Shown one piece after another: positions 5,721 to 12,603 of a stretch of 12,603 bases of DNA (position 1 is the first letter of the stretch; each line of letters starts with the position of its first letter). Location: the NCBI GenBank assembly GCA_964491375.1, contig CAZBGL010000247.1:1-12603 (forward strand), read 5' to 3'. Both the position numbers and the translations under genes were made by a program. This DNA is from CAZBGL01 sp964491375 (GTDB taxonomy: Bacteria > Desulfobacterota > Deferrisomatia > Deferrisomatales > Deferrisomataceae). Below the pieces are notes generated by a model that made no database searches, had not been told where the DNA came from, and worked only from the letters and a program-made list of their open reading frames with translations.

Positions 5721-6736
5721 CGTGGCGGCTGGACGTCCGGGTGGAGACGGCCCGGATGCGGCTCCCGGACGGACGCACCGTGGAGCGCCGGGTCGAGGTC
5801 CGCACCCATCCCCTGACCGGAGACACCGTGCGGGTACTCACCCCGCCGTTCCGCCGGCTCCGGGTTCCGGAGATCCGGGTCGAATACGCCCACACGCTCA
5901 ACGGATGCCCGTTCTGCCCGGAGGCCTTGGATACCCAGACCCCGGCGTTCCACCCCGACGAGTTTCCGCAGCCCCGCATCGTGCACGGCCAGGTCACGGT
6001 GTTCCCAAACCTCCTCGCGTACGCCGGGATCTCGGCGGTGAGCGTGCTCACCCGGGAACACTTCGTGACCCTGGACGAGTTCACGCCGGAACTCCTGGCC
6101 GACGCCTTTGCCGCGGCGCACACGTTCTTCTGTGCGGCCGAGGCAGCCCGCCCCGACCTCGGGATCCGCCTGCTCCACTGGAACTACATGCCCCCGTCCG
6201 GGTCCAGCATGATCCATCCGCACCATCAGCTCATGGCGAGCCGGGTGGTCCCCACCCGGCTCGCGCGCCTGGCCGACGGAAGCCGGCGCCTGGCCTCTGC
6301 CGCCGGCCGCCATCCCTGGGACGTCATCGTGGAGGCAGAGCGTTCCGACGGCAGCCGGTGGGTGGGCGAAACCGGACGATGGCGCTGGCTTGCGGACCCC
6401 GCACCCCAAGGCCGGTATTTCGAGCTCGTGGGGGTCCACGATTCCGCCTGTGACCTGCTCGAGTTGGACGAACGGGACTTCGACGGCCTCGTGGAAGGCC
6501 TGCTCCGGACGTTCCGGTACATGGGACGGTGCGGCCTCTGGAGCTTCAACCTCGCCCTCATGGGCCTGCCGCCCGAGGCGTCCGAACATTTCAGGGTCCA
6601 GACCCGCCTGGTACCGAGGGCCTTTTTCCCGCCGGCCGGGTGCTCGGACATCCACTTCGATGTGATCGAGCACGAGCCCATGGTGCTGCGCTCGCCGGAG
6701 CAGAGCGCCGAAGAACTCCGGGAGTTCTTCGGTTAG
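5717..6736 (+). CDS. GalT-like HIT-superfamily nucleotidyltransferase
   Basis: A 339-residue protein of galactose-1-phosphate uridylyltransferase type. The N-terminus has the RTHPLTGDTVRVL segment typical of GalT. Zinc-site-like residues are Cys64 and Cys67 (CPFC) and His115, and the active-site motif HPHHQ is at 167-171, with His169 expected to be the nucleotidylated nucleophile. VFPNLLAY (95-102) fits the nucleotide-binding strand containing the conserved Asn98. A second HIT-like half follows, ending in FRVQTRLVPRAFF and DIHFDVIE. Full length for GalT (about 350 residues). It is ATG-coupled to the thioesterase gene, with no galactose-pathway genes nearby, so a role in the Leloir pathway is uncertain. 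ADP-glucose or Ap4A phosphorylase-type activity are alternatives. Superfamily assignment is sound; the reaction is open. Confidence 0.82.
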   Translation: MTWRLDVRVETARMRLPDGRTVERRVEVRTHPLTGDTVRVLTPPFRRLRVPEIRVEYAHTLNGCPFCPEALDTQTPAFHPDEFPQPRIVHGQVTVFPNLLAYAGISAVSVLTREHFVTLDEFTPELLADAFAAAHTFFCAAEAARPDLGIRLLHWNYMPPSGSSMIHPHHQLMASRVVPTRLARLADGSRRLASAAGRHPWDVIVEAERSDGSRWVGETGRWRWLADPAPQGRYFELVGVHDSACDLLELDERDFDGLVEGLLRTFRYMGRCGLWSFNLALMGLPPEASEHFRVQTRLVPRAFFPPAGCSDIHFDVIEHEPMVLRSPEQSAEELREFFG

Positions 6737-6888
6737 GACCTCCCCGGGCTCGGGCCACGGAAGCGGCCTCCGGCCGAGGAACCGAAGGTGTCGCGGCCCG
6801 CAGGCCGCTGGAGCAAAGATGCAAGGGGACGGGGGAAGCGACTCTCGTCGCCCGATCGGACCGTTCCGTGTGGGCCGTCGTTACGGGT
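6737..6888. other. Intergenic gap between convergent galT-like and gyrB, with two GC hairpins
   Basis: No coding or RNA gene is seen in these 152 nt. Two perfect short hairpins occur: CGGCC-TCC-GGCCG (6764-6776) and GCGGCC-CGCA-GGCCGC (6793-6808). Neither is followed by a T-run on either strand, so they are weak terminator candidates for the two converging transcripts. Confidence 0.4.
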
Positions 6889-9303
6889 TCACACGTCCAG
6901 GTTCCGGACCTCCAGGGCATGGGTCCGGATGAACTCCTTTCGGGGCTCCACGCTGTCGCCCATCAGGACGCTGAAGATCTCCTCCGCGGCCACGGCGTCC
7001 TCCAGGGTCACCTGGAGCAGCGTGCGCCGCTCCGGGTCCATGGTCGTCTCCCACAACTGCTGGGGGTTCATCTCGCCCAGGCCTTTGTACCGCTGGATCG
7101 TGAGCGATCGCCGTGCCCGCTCCACCAGGAGCTCCAGCAGGTCCTCTCGGGAGGATGCCGACCCGGCCCCGGCCTCGTCGCCGTTTCGCCTGAGGATCAG
7201 GAACGGCGGGCGACTCAGGTCCGAGAGCTCACGGTTGAGGCGATACGCCGCGCGGTAGTCCGCGGAGTCCACCAGTTCCCGGTGGATGGGGCAGATGGAC
7301 CGCCGTCCGTTCGTCCGCTTCTCTGCCACGAAGCGCAGCAGGCTGTGCTCCTCGTCCCGGTCGGTCTGGACGACCGTGTATCCCCGGGCTTCCAGCGCGC
7401 GGCGCAACGGATCGAAGGCCTCGGCCGAGCGGAGCCTCCCGTGGTCGCGCAGCCCGAAGTCCACCAGCACCTGGATCGCATCCCGGTCAAACCCCTTCTT
7501 GGCGAGCCGGTCCATGTGGAACCGGAACTGGAAGATCCGCATCAGCAGATCCCTCAGGGGTGCGCCGGAGTACACCCGGCCCGTCTCCTCGACCCGGACC
7601 GAGTACTCGCGCACGGCCTCGTCCACCAGGAAGCGCTGAAGCTCCTCGTCGTTCTGCAGGTACCGCTCGTGCTTCCCCTTGGCCACCCGATACAGGGGGG
7701 GCTGGGCGAGATACAGGTACCCCCGCTCTATGATCTCGGGCATCATCCGGTAGAAGAAGGTCAGCAGGAGGGTTCGGATGTGGCTCCCGTCCACGTCCGC
7801 GTCCGTCATGATGATGATGCTGTGGTACCGGATGCGGTCGATGTCGAACTCGTCGTGGATGCCGGCGCCGATGGCGGTCACCAGGGTGGCGATCTCCTTG
7901 TTCGAGAGCATCTTCTCCGGCCGGGCCTTCTCCACGTTCAGGATCTTGCCCTTGAGCGGCAGGATCGCCTGGAACCTTCGGTCCCGGCCCTGCTTGGCCG
8001 AACCGCCGGCGCTGTCTCCCTCTACGATGTACAGCTCGCTACGGGACGGATCACGCTCCTGGCAGTCGGCCAGTTTTCCGGGCAGGCTCGCGGAGTCGAG
8101 CGCGTTCTTCCGGCGGGCCAGCTCCTTGGCCTTTCGGGCGGCCTCTCGGGCTCGGGCCTCCTGCACGCACTTGGCAACGATCTTCCGGGCCACCGACGGG
8201 TTCTCCTCGAAATAGGCGCCCAGCCGTTCGTTGCAGACGTTTTCAACGATCCCCCGGACCTCGGAGTTGCCGAGCTTGGTCTTCGTCTGGCCCTCGAACT
8301 GCGGGTCGGGCACCTTGAGGGAGATCACCGCCGTCAGGCCCGCACGCACGTCGTCACCCGACAACCCGCCCCTGAGGTCCTTCAAGAGCCCGTGGGCCTT
8401 GGCGTACGCGTTGAGCGTGCGCGTCAACGCAGCCCGAAACCCGGTCACGTGGGTGCCGCCCTCCCGGGTGTTGATGTTGTTCACGAAGCTGAACAGCCGC
8501 TCCTTGAACCCTTCGTTGTACTGGATGGCGACCTCCACGAGGACGTCACCGCTCCCTCCCTCGAAGTGGATCGGCGGATGCAAGGCCGACACCGACCGGT
8601 TCAGGTGCTCGACAAAGGAGCGGATCCCTCCCTTGTACCGGAACACCTGGCGCTTGTCCGTGCGCTCGTCCGTGAGAACGATCTCGATACCGCTGTTCAG
8701 GAACGCGAGTTCCCGGAACCGGGTCGCCAACACGTCGTAGGAGAACTCGGTTTCCGTGAAGATCTCCGGATCCGGTCGGAAACGGACGGTGGTACCCCGT
8801 CGGCGGGTGCTCCCGATCACCGTCAAGGGCCCGAGGGGCACACCCCTTTCGTACGCTTGGTGGTAGACCTTGCCTCCCCTTCGGATCTCCACCTCGAGTC
8901 TCTCGGACAGGGCGTTCACCACGGAGACGCCCACGCCGTGGAGCCCCCCGGACACTCGGTACGTCTTCTTGTCGAACTTGCCGCCGGCGTGCAGTTGGGT
9001 CAGCACGAGTTCGGCGGCTGGCTTGCCGGTGTCCTTGTGCACGTCCACCGGGATCCCGCGGCCGTTGTCCTCCACGGTCACGCTGTTGTCCGAATGGATG
9101 GTGACCTCGATGTGGTCGCAGTAACCCGCCAGGGCCTCGTCGATCGAGTTGTCCACCACCTCGTACACGAGATGGTGGAGCCCCATGGAGCCCGTGGAGC
9201 CGATGTACATGGCCGGCCGCTTCCGCACGGCCTCCAGGCCTTCGAGCACCTTGATGCTGTCGGCCGTGTACAGTTCCTCGATGTGTTTCAGATCTTCGTC
9301 CAT
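6889..9303 (-). CDS. gyrB: DNA gyrase subunit B
   Basis: An 804-residue GyrB, the ATPase and TOPRIM subunit of gyrase that introduces negative supercoils with GyrA. The GHKL ATP site shows Glu48 and Asn52 in YEVVDNSIDEA, Asp79 in EDNGRGIP and the lid GGLHGVG (119-125); the transducer lysine lies in TKTKLGNSE (340-348). The TOPRIM domain has EGDSAGG (428-434) and DADVD (501-505). A large insertion (from about 545 to 730) separates this from the C-terminal QRYKGLGEMNPQQLW, as in E. coli-type GyrB, whose length is the same. The start is ATG at 9303 with an AAGAGGAA-type ribosome site. It lies 45 nt downstream of recF in the dnaA-dnaN-recF-gyrB cluster; gyrA is not in the window. Confidence 0.98.
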   Translation of the reverse strand: MDEDLKHIEELYTADSIKVLEGLEAVRKRPAMYIGSTGSMGLHHLVYEVVDNSIDEALAGYCDHIEVTIHSDNSVTVEDNGRGIPVDVHKDTGKPAAELVLTQLHAGGKFDKKTYRVSGGLHGVGVSVVNALSERLEVEIRRGGKVYHQAYERGVPLGPLTVIGSTRRRGTTVRFRPDPEIFTETEFSYDVLATRFRELAFLNSGIEIVLTDERTDKRQVFRYKGGIRSFVEHLNRSVSALHPPIHFEGGSGDVLVEVAIQYNEGFKERLFSFVNNINTREGGTHVTGFRAALTRTLNAYAKAHGLLKDLRGGLSGDDVRAGLTAVISLKVPDPQFEGQTKTKLGNSEVRGIVENVCNERLGAYFEENPSVARKIVAKCVQEARAREAARKAKELARRKNALDSASLPGKLADCQERDPSRSELYIVEGDSAGGSAKQGRDRRFQAILPLKGKILNVEKARPEKMLSNKEIATLVTAIGAGIHDEFDIDRIRYHSIIIMTDADVDGSHIRTLLLTFFYRMMPEIIERGYLYLAQPPLYRVAKGKHERYLQNDEELQRFLVDEAVREYSVRVEETGRVYSGAPLRDLLMRIFQFRFHMDRLAKKGFDRDAIQVLVDFGLRDHGRLRSAEAFDPLRRALEARGYTVVQTDRDEEHSLLRFVAEKRTNGRRSICPIHRELVDSADYRAAYRLNRELSDLSRPPFLILRRNGDEAGAGSASSREDLLELLVERARRSLTIQRYKGLGEMNPQQLWETTMDPERRTLLQVTLEDAVAAEEIFSVLMGDSVEPRKEFIRTHALEVRNLDV

Positions 9304-9348
9304 TTCCTCTTCTCTCGGGCTTTCAGGCCGCCGGCGCCGGCCCGCGGG

Positions 9349-10443
9349 TCAACCGGCACGGCCTGCGTATACCCGCCCCTTCTCCACATGCAGACGCTGC
9401 ACGCGATCCTCGGACCGAAACGGCACGTCCGACGGGTTCACCGAGGAGATCCAGATCTGACCTTCCCACTCCTCCACGAAACGGGCAAAGGCGTCCAGCC
9501 GGCTCCCGTCCAGCTCGGACGCCGGATCGTCGGCCAGGAACACCGCCCTTCGTCCCTGAACGGTCCAGATCCACAGCAACATGGCCAGCTTCAGGGACAG
9601 CGCCACGGACCTCAACTGGCCCCTGGAGGCGTATCCCCTGGTCTCGCGTCCGTTCAGGCGGATGCGGAGCCGGTCCCTGTGGGGCCCGACCGTGGTGTGG
9701 CCGACCGCACGATCCCGAGGCTCGGCCACGCGAAGGGCGTCGAACAGCGCCGAACCGTAGTCCGCGCCAGGGCTCGGAAGATACGGGTGCACAAGATCCA
9801 CCTGAACGGTGTCGTCAACCCCGAGGCGCTCAAGCACGGACCGCACCAGCGGCTCCAGGTCCCGAACCGCCCGAGTCCTGGCGCGGTGGATATCCCGCGC
9901 CAACGCCACCAGGCTCTCGTCCCAGCCTTCGAGCGATGTCGTCGACCTTCTCAGGAGCGCGTTGCGCTGTTCCACCACCCGGCGGTAGCGTCTGAGCCGG
10001 TCGGCATGGGACGGATCGCGGTGGAACACCAAACGGTCCAGGTAACGCCGGGTCTGTTCACGGCCGCCTGCCGCCAACTCCACGTCCGCCGCCGTGAACG
10101 CAACCGCCGGCATCACCTCCAGGTACTCGGACACCCGGCGCGGACGTCTCCCGTCCACGGTGACGGAGCGGCCACGGCCGTCGATCCGCATGCACAACTC
10201 GGCCGGCCCACGTTCCCCGTCCACCTCCACGGACAGGACGCACTCCGAAACGCCCAATTGTATCAGATCCCTGGCGCGATTTGTACGAAAGCTCCGGAGG
10301 GCGAAAAGCACGTACAGGGCCTCCAGGAGGTTCGTTTTTCCCTGACCGTTGGCCCCGCAAACCAAAAGGACGCGACGTTCCGGCACGAGCTCCAACGGAA
10401 GGAGGTTCCGGAACCCCCGGGCTCGGAACCGGACCACGTGCAT
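9349..10443 (-). CDS. recF: DNA replication and repair protein RecF
   Basis: A 364-residue SMC-like ATPase of the RecFOR pathway that helps load RecA at single-strand gaps. Walker A GANGQGKTN is at 30-38, the ABC-type signature segment ASRGQLRSVALSLKLA lies in the C-terminal third, and the Walker B/D-loop FLADDPASELD has its acidic pair at about 305-306 (DDPASELD where DDVASELD is more common). Length is normal. Its ATG begins one base after the dnaN stop, so translation is probably coupled to dnaN; no strong separate ribosome site is visible. Fixed position between dnaN and gyrB as in many bacteria. Confidence 0.96.
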   Translation of the reverse strand: MHVVRFRARGFRNLLPLELVPERRVLLVCGANGQGKTNLLEALYVLFALRSFRTNRARDLIQLGVSECVLSVEVDGERGPAELCMRIDGRGRSVTVDGRRPRRVSEYLEVMPAVAFTAADVELAAGGREQTRRYLDRLVFHRDPSHADRLRRYRRVVEQRNALLRRSTTSLEGWDESLVALARDIHRARTRAVRDLEPLVRSVLERLGVDDTVQVDLVHPYLPSPGADYGSALFDALRVAEPRDRAVGHTTVGPHRDRLRIRLNGRETRGYASRGQLRSVALSLKLAMLLWIWTVQGRRAVFLADDPASELDGSRLDAFARFVEEWEGQIWISSVNPSDVPFRSEDRVQRLHVEKGRVYAGRAG

Positions 10444-10444
10444 G

Positions 10445-11563
10445 CTAGTCGATGCGTATCGGCATGATCACAGCCAGATACCCGGGATCCCGCTCGCTGC
10501 GGACCACGCACGGAAGCACCGGATCCGACACCTCGATCCGCACGGAATCACCCTCCACGTGACGCACGGCGTCCACCAAATACGACGCGTTGAACGCGAT
10601 TCGTACCGGTTCTCCCTCCACCTGCGCCTCGAGGGTTTCGCGCGCGTCCCCGTGTTGGGAGTTCATCGACCTGAGTTCGATCCCCTCGGACCCCACCTCC
10701 ATGATGACGCTGTGGGTCTGCGGATCGGAAAGCACCGAGACCCTCCGAAGCGCATCCGAGAACGCACCCCGGTCCACCACCACGGTATGCGACGCTCCGC
10801 TGGGAATGACCTCTTCGTACTGGGGAAACGTGCCTTCCACAAGGGTCAAGGCCAGATCGCACCCGTCGAAACGCGCGAAGACTTTCCCGCCTTCGTGGGC
10901 GATCTGGAAGGTCTCCTCCTCGTCGTCCAAGAACGCTCTCAGGCCCGCCAGTCCTTTCTTGGGCAGTATCACCCCCTCCTCGAACACCGGCAGCGGGGAC
11001 GCCACCGGGCGCTCCACGAGGCTCAGGCGGTGGCCGTCGGTGGCCACCATGCGAAGGACCGGGGATCCGTCCGGGTTCGTCAGGGCCTTGACGTACACCC
11101 CGCACAGAAAGATCCGGCTTTCGTCGTTGGAAGCCGCGTATAGGGTCTTCTCCAGCATCTCGCGAAACACCGAAGCCGGTGCCGACGCGAACGCGTCGGG
11201 CGGAACCGGAAGCGAAGGGTACGACGACGCTTCCAGCGCAGGTAGCCGAAACACGCTCCGACCCGCCGAGATGGTCGCCCACTGCGCATCCTCCATGCTC
11301 ACCGTCACGGTGTCGCCGGGAAGTTCCCTCACGATCTCGAACAGCATGCGTGCTCGGAACGCGGCTTGCCCCCCTTCATCGATCTGGGCGTCCACCCGGT
11401 ACCGAAGGCTGACGCGAAGATCGGTTGCGCTCAGGTGAAGTGCGCCTCCGGTGGCTTCGAGGAGCACGTATTCCAGGATTTCTCGGGTACTGCGGCGTTC
11501 GACCACGGTGTTCGTGCGAGCGAGGGCTTGGACGAACCGCTCCTTTGCCACGTGGATCCGCAT
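10445..11563 (-). CDS. dnaN: DNA polymerase III beta sliding clamp
   Basis: A 372-residue clamp with the three-domain pattern of the family: N-terminal MRIHVAKERFVQALARTNTVV, the middle ATDGHRLSLVE motif, and C-terminal domain ending YLAVIMPIRID (usually YMVMPMR(L)). It dimerises round DNA and gives Pol III its processivity. The start is ATG at 11563 with AGGAG seven bases upstream. It is separated from dnaA by 205 nt holding the DnaA-box cluster, so dnaN initiation signals and oriC may share this segment. Confidence 0.97.
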   Translation of the reverse strand: MRIHVAKERFVQALARTNTVVERRSTREILEYVLLEATGGALHLSATDLRVSLRYRVDAQIDEGGQAAFRARMLFEIVRELPGDTVTVSMEDAQWATISAGRSVFRLPALEASSYPSLPVPPDAFASAPASVFREMLEKTLYAASNDESRIFLCGVYVKALTNPDGSPVLRMVATDGHRLSLVERPVASPLPVFEEGVILPKKGLAGLRAFLDDEEETFQIAHEGGKVFARFDGCDLALTLVEGTFPQYEEVIPSGASHTVVVDRGAFSDALRRVSVLSDPQTHSVIMEVGSEGIELRSMNSQHGDARETLEAQVEGEPVRIAFNASYLVDAVRHVEGDSVRIEVSDPVLPCVVRSERDPGYLAVIMPIRID

Positions 11564-11621
11564 GGTCTCTCTCCTACGAAGTGAAGTATTGTTTCAGAGT
11601 AGTCGTAGGGCCTGTGGACAC

Positions 11622-11630
11622 TGTGGATAC
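11622..11630 (-). promoter_or_regulatory. Near-perfect DnaA box
   Basis: GTATCCACA on the minus strand differs from TTATCCACA only at the first base. It is followed immediately by a 7/9 box (GTGTCCACA, 11613-11621) in the same orientation, pointing toward the dnaN-side AT-rich stretch. Confidence 0.7.
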
Positions 11631-11664
11631 CGGGGTCCGGCGTCGGATCGCCGGGGTGCGCGGC

Positions 11665-11686
11665 TGTGGGCAACGTTGTGGGCAAC
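11665..11686 (+). repeat. Twin 10-bp direct repeat TGTGGGCAAC
   Basis: TGTGGGCAAC occurs at 11665-11674 and again at 11677-11686, a 12-bp period. Each is a 7/9 match to the DnaA box on the opposite strand (TTGCCCACA), so they may be a tandem pair of weak DnaA sites in the candidate origin. Confidence 0.6.
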
Positions 11687-11693
11687 TCGGAGC

Positions 11694-11702
11694 TTATCCA
11701 CA
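11694..11702 (+). promoter_or_regulatory. Perfect DnaA box
   Basis: TTATCCACA, an exact match to the high-affinity DnaA consensus, lies about 70 nt downstream of the dnaA stop. Confidence 0.85.
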
Positions 11703-11768
11703 AGGAGGCGTGACCGAGCGTTCCCTCCACACCCTGTCCACAGCCCCATCCCCACCCTTTCCACCGCT

Positions 11769-12603
11769 TCATGCGCTCAGCTTGGATCGGAGAACTTCCA
11801 CCTCGCGCCGCAGGTCCGGGTCGGAGCCGAGCGCCTGGGCGACCTTTTCACAGGCGTACATGACCGTGGTGTGGTCCCGGCCGCCGATGCGGCGTCCGAT
11901 CTCCGGAAACGAAAGGTCGGTGAGCTCTCGGGCGAGGTACATGGCGATCTGGCGAGGACGGGCAACCGCTTTTGTCCGGCGCTTTCCCCGGAGATCGGAT
12001 ACGGACAGCTGGTAGTGTTGGGCCACGGTCTTGAGGATCTTCTCCACGGTGATGGCCTCGCCGGCGTCACGGATGAAGTCCTTGAGGGCCTCCCGCGCGA
12101 GGTCCACGGTGATCTCGGCGTCCATGAGACTGGCAAAGGCCGCGATGCGCACGAGGGAACCCTCCAGTTCCCGAATGTTGGATGTGAAGTGGGAGGCGAG
12201 GAAGTGGGCAACGTCGTTCGGCAAGGGGATGGACTCGATCTCCGCCTTCTTGTGAAGGATCGCCACCTTGGTCTCCATGTCGGGCGGCTGGATGTCCGCG
12301 ATCAGACCCCATTCGAACCGCGACCGGAGACGGTCTTCGAGTCCCGGGATCTCCTTTGGAAAGCGATCGCTGGTGACGACAATGTTTTTGTGTGTTTCGT
12401 ACAAGGCGTTGAACGTGTGGAAGAACTCCTCCTGTGTCCTCTCCTTCCCGGCTATGAACTGGATATCGTCCATGAGTAGGATATCCATTCTCCGGTATTT
12501 CTCTCTGAACTCAGGCATTCTCTTGTTGGCAAGAGCCTGTATCAGTTCGTTGATAAAGCTCTCACTGTGTACGTAGCACACGCGTACGTCAGGATAATTG
12601 ACG
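11769..12603 (-). CDS. dnaA: Chromosomal replication initiator DnaA, 3' part
   Basis: The visible 277 residues are the C-terminal part of DnaA; the frame runs off the right edge (reading VNYPDVRVCYVHSE at the edge), so the start, domain I and the Walker A motif lie outside. AAA+ features present are Walker B DILLMDDIQF, sensor I NIVVTSDRFP, the arginine-finger region LRSRFEWGL and sensor II RELEGSL. Domain IV carries the DNA-binding signature GRDHTTVMYACEKV, which reads DnaA boxes. The protein ends normally with RSKLSA. It heads the minus-strand origin cluster and is followed by DnaA boxes. Confidence 0.97.
   Translation of the reverse strand, partial: VNYPDVRVCYVHSESFINELIQALANKRMPEFREKYRRMDILLMDDIQFIAGKERTQEEFFHTFNALYETHKNIVVTSDRFPKEIPGLEDRLRSRFEWGLIADIQPPDMETKVAILHKKAEIESIPLPNDVAHFLASHFTSNIRELEGSLVRIAAFASLMDAEITVDLAREALKDFIRDAGEAITVEKILKTVAQHYQLSVSDLRGKRRTKAVARPRQIAMYLARELTDLSFPEIGRRIGGRDHTTVMYACEKVAQALGSDPDLRREVEVLRSKLSA

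Larger units (their letters stand above)
11564..11768. other. Candidate oriC (dnaA-dnaN intergenic region with DnaA-box cluster)
   Basis: The gap between dnaA and dnaN contains one perfect DnaA box (TTATCCACA, 11694-11702), one 8/9 box on the minus strand (GTATCCACA, 11622-11630), and 7/9 boxes at 11613-11621, 11665-11673, 11677-11685 and 11734-11742. Read on the minus strand, two boxes are followed by a four-base GC block and then CTA-CGA-CTA-CTC and a relatively AT-rich stretch (about 11580-11599) just before dnaN. This resembles the box/GC-cluster/DnaA-trio/unwinding-region order of the Bacillus subtilis origin. The cluster could alternatively serve mainly in DnaA autoregulation, with oriC upstream of dnaA outside the window. 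Confidence 0.6.

Noticed and set aside
6529..10467. A 1312-residue open frame on the plus strand antisense to gyrB and recF
   Set aside because: It lies opposite two certain genes, has no recognisable domain, and has His/Arg/Pro/Gly/Val-rich composition typical of the shadow frame of GC-rich coding DNA.

Overview
The window is GC-rich, densely packed bacterial chromosome. Every large gene resolves to a recognisable family. Most likely this is a high-GC Gram-negative of the former Deltaproteobacteria/Desulfobacterota type. That placement is an inference from the 804-residue GyrB, the glnK-amtB pair behind a sigma-54 promoter, and a FeoB / Cys-rich protein / DtxR-FeoA arrangement. It is not a firm taxonomic call.

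Layout. (1) Bases 2-409 (+) hold the 3' end of a TMEM165/GDT1-type divalent-cation transporter. (2) Bases 410-2280 (+) are a nitrogen module: a clear sigma-54 -24/-12 promoter, a leader of about 130 nt with a nested hairpin, then a PII protein (glnK type) and ammonium channel amtB. (3) Bases 2299-5134 (-) are a ferrous-iron operon read feoB, then a 61-residue Cys-rich zinc-ribbon-like protein, then a DtxR-like regulator fused to a FeoA domain. The three genes are joined by GTGA and ATGA stop/start overlaps. (4) Bases 5135-5303 are a divergent promoter region with a Fur-like palindrome in an AT-rich patch. (5) Bases 5304-6736 (+) are a two-gene, ATGA-coupled unit: an FlK-like hotdog thioesterase and a GalT/HIT-superfamily nucleotidyltransferase of unknown substrate. 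(6) Bases 6889-12603 (-) are the classic origin cluster dnaA (3' part only), dnaN, recF, gyrB. The 205-nt dnaA-dnaN gap has a perfect DnaA box, several degenerate ones, and a layout resembling a DnaA-box/DnaA-trio unwinding element, so it is a good oriC candidate.

How the genes work together. GlnK and AmtB form the nitrogen-responsive ammonium uptake and sensing pair. FeoB is the GTP-gated Fe(II) transporter; FeoA function appears to be supplied by the domain fused to the metal-sensor-like protein, since no free FeoA gene is present here. DnaA, DnaN, RecF and GyrB serve replication initiation, processivity, gap repair and supercoiling. The thioesterase/transferase pair is the least understood unit.

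The points most worth a second look are the structured leader upstream of glnK, the shortened DNA-binding domain of the DtxR-FeoA protein, the FlK-like/GalT-like pair, and the oriC candidate. I saw no insertion sequence, CRISPR array, tRNA or rRNA, and no sign of a defence or mobile system.
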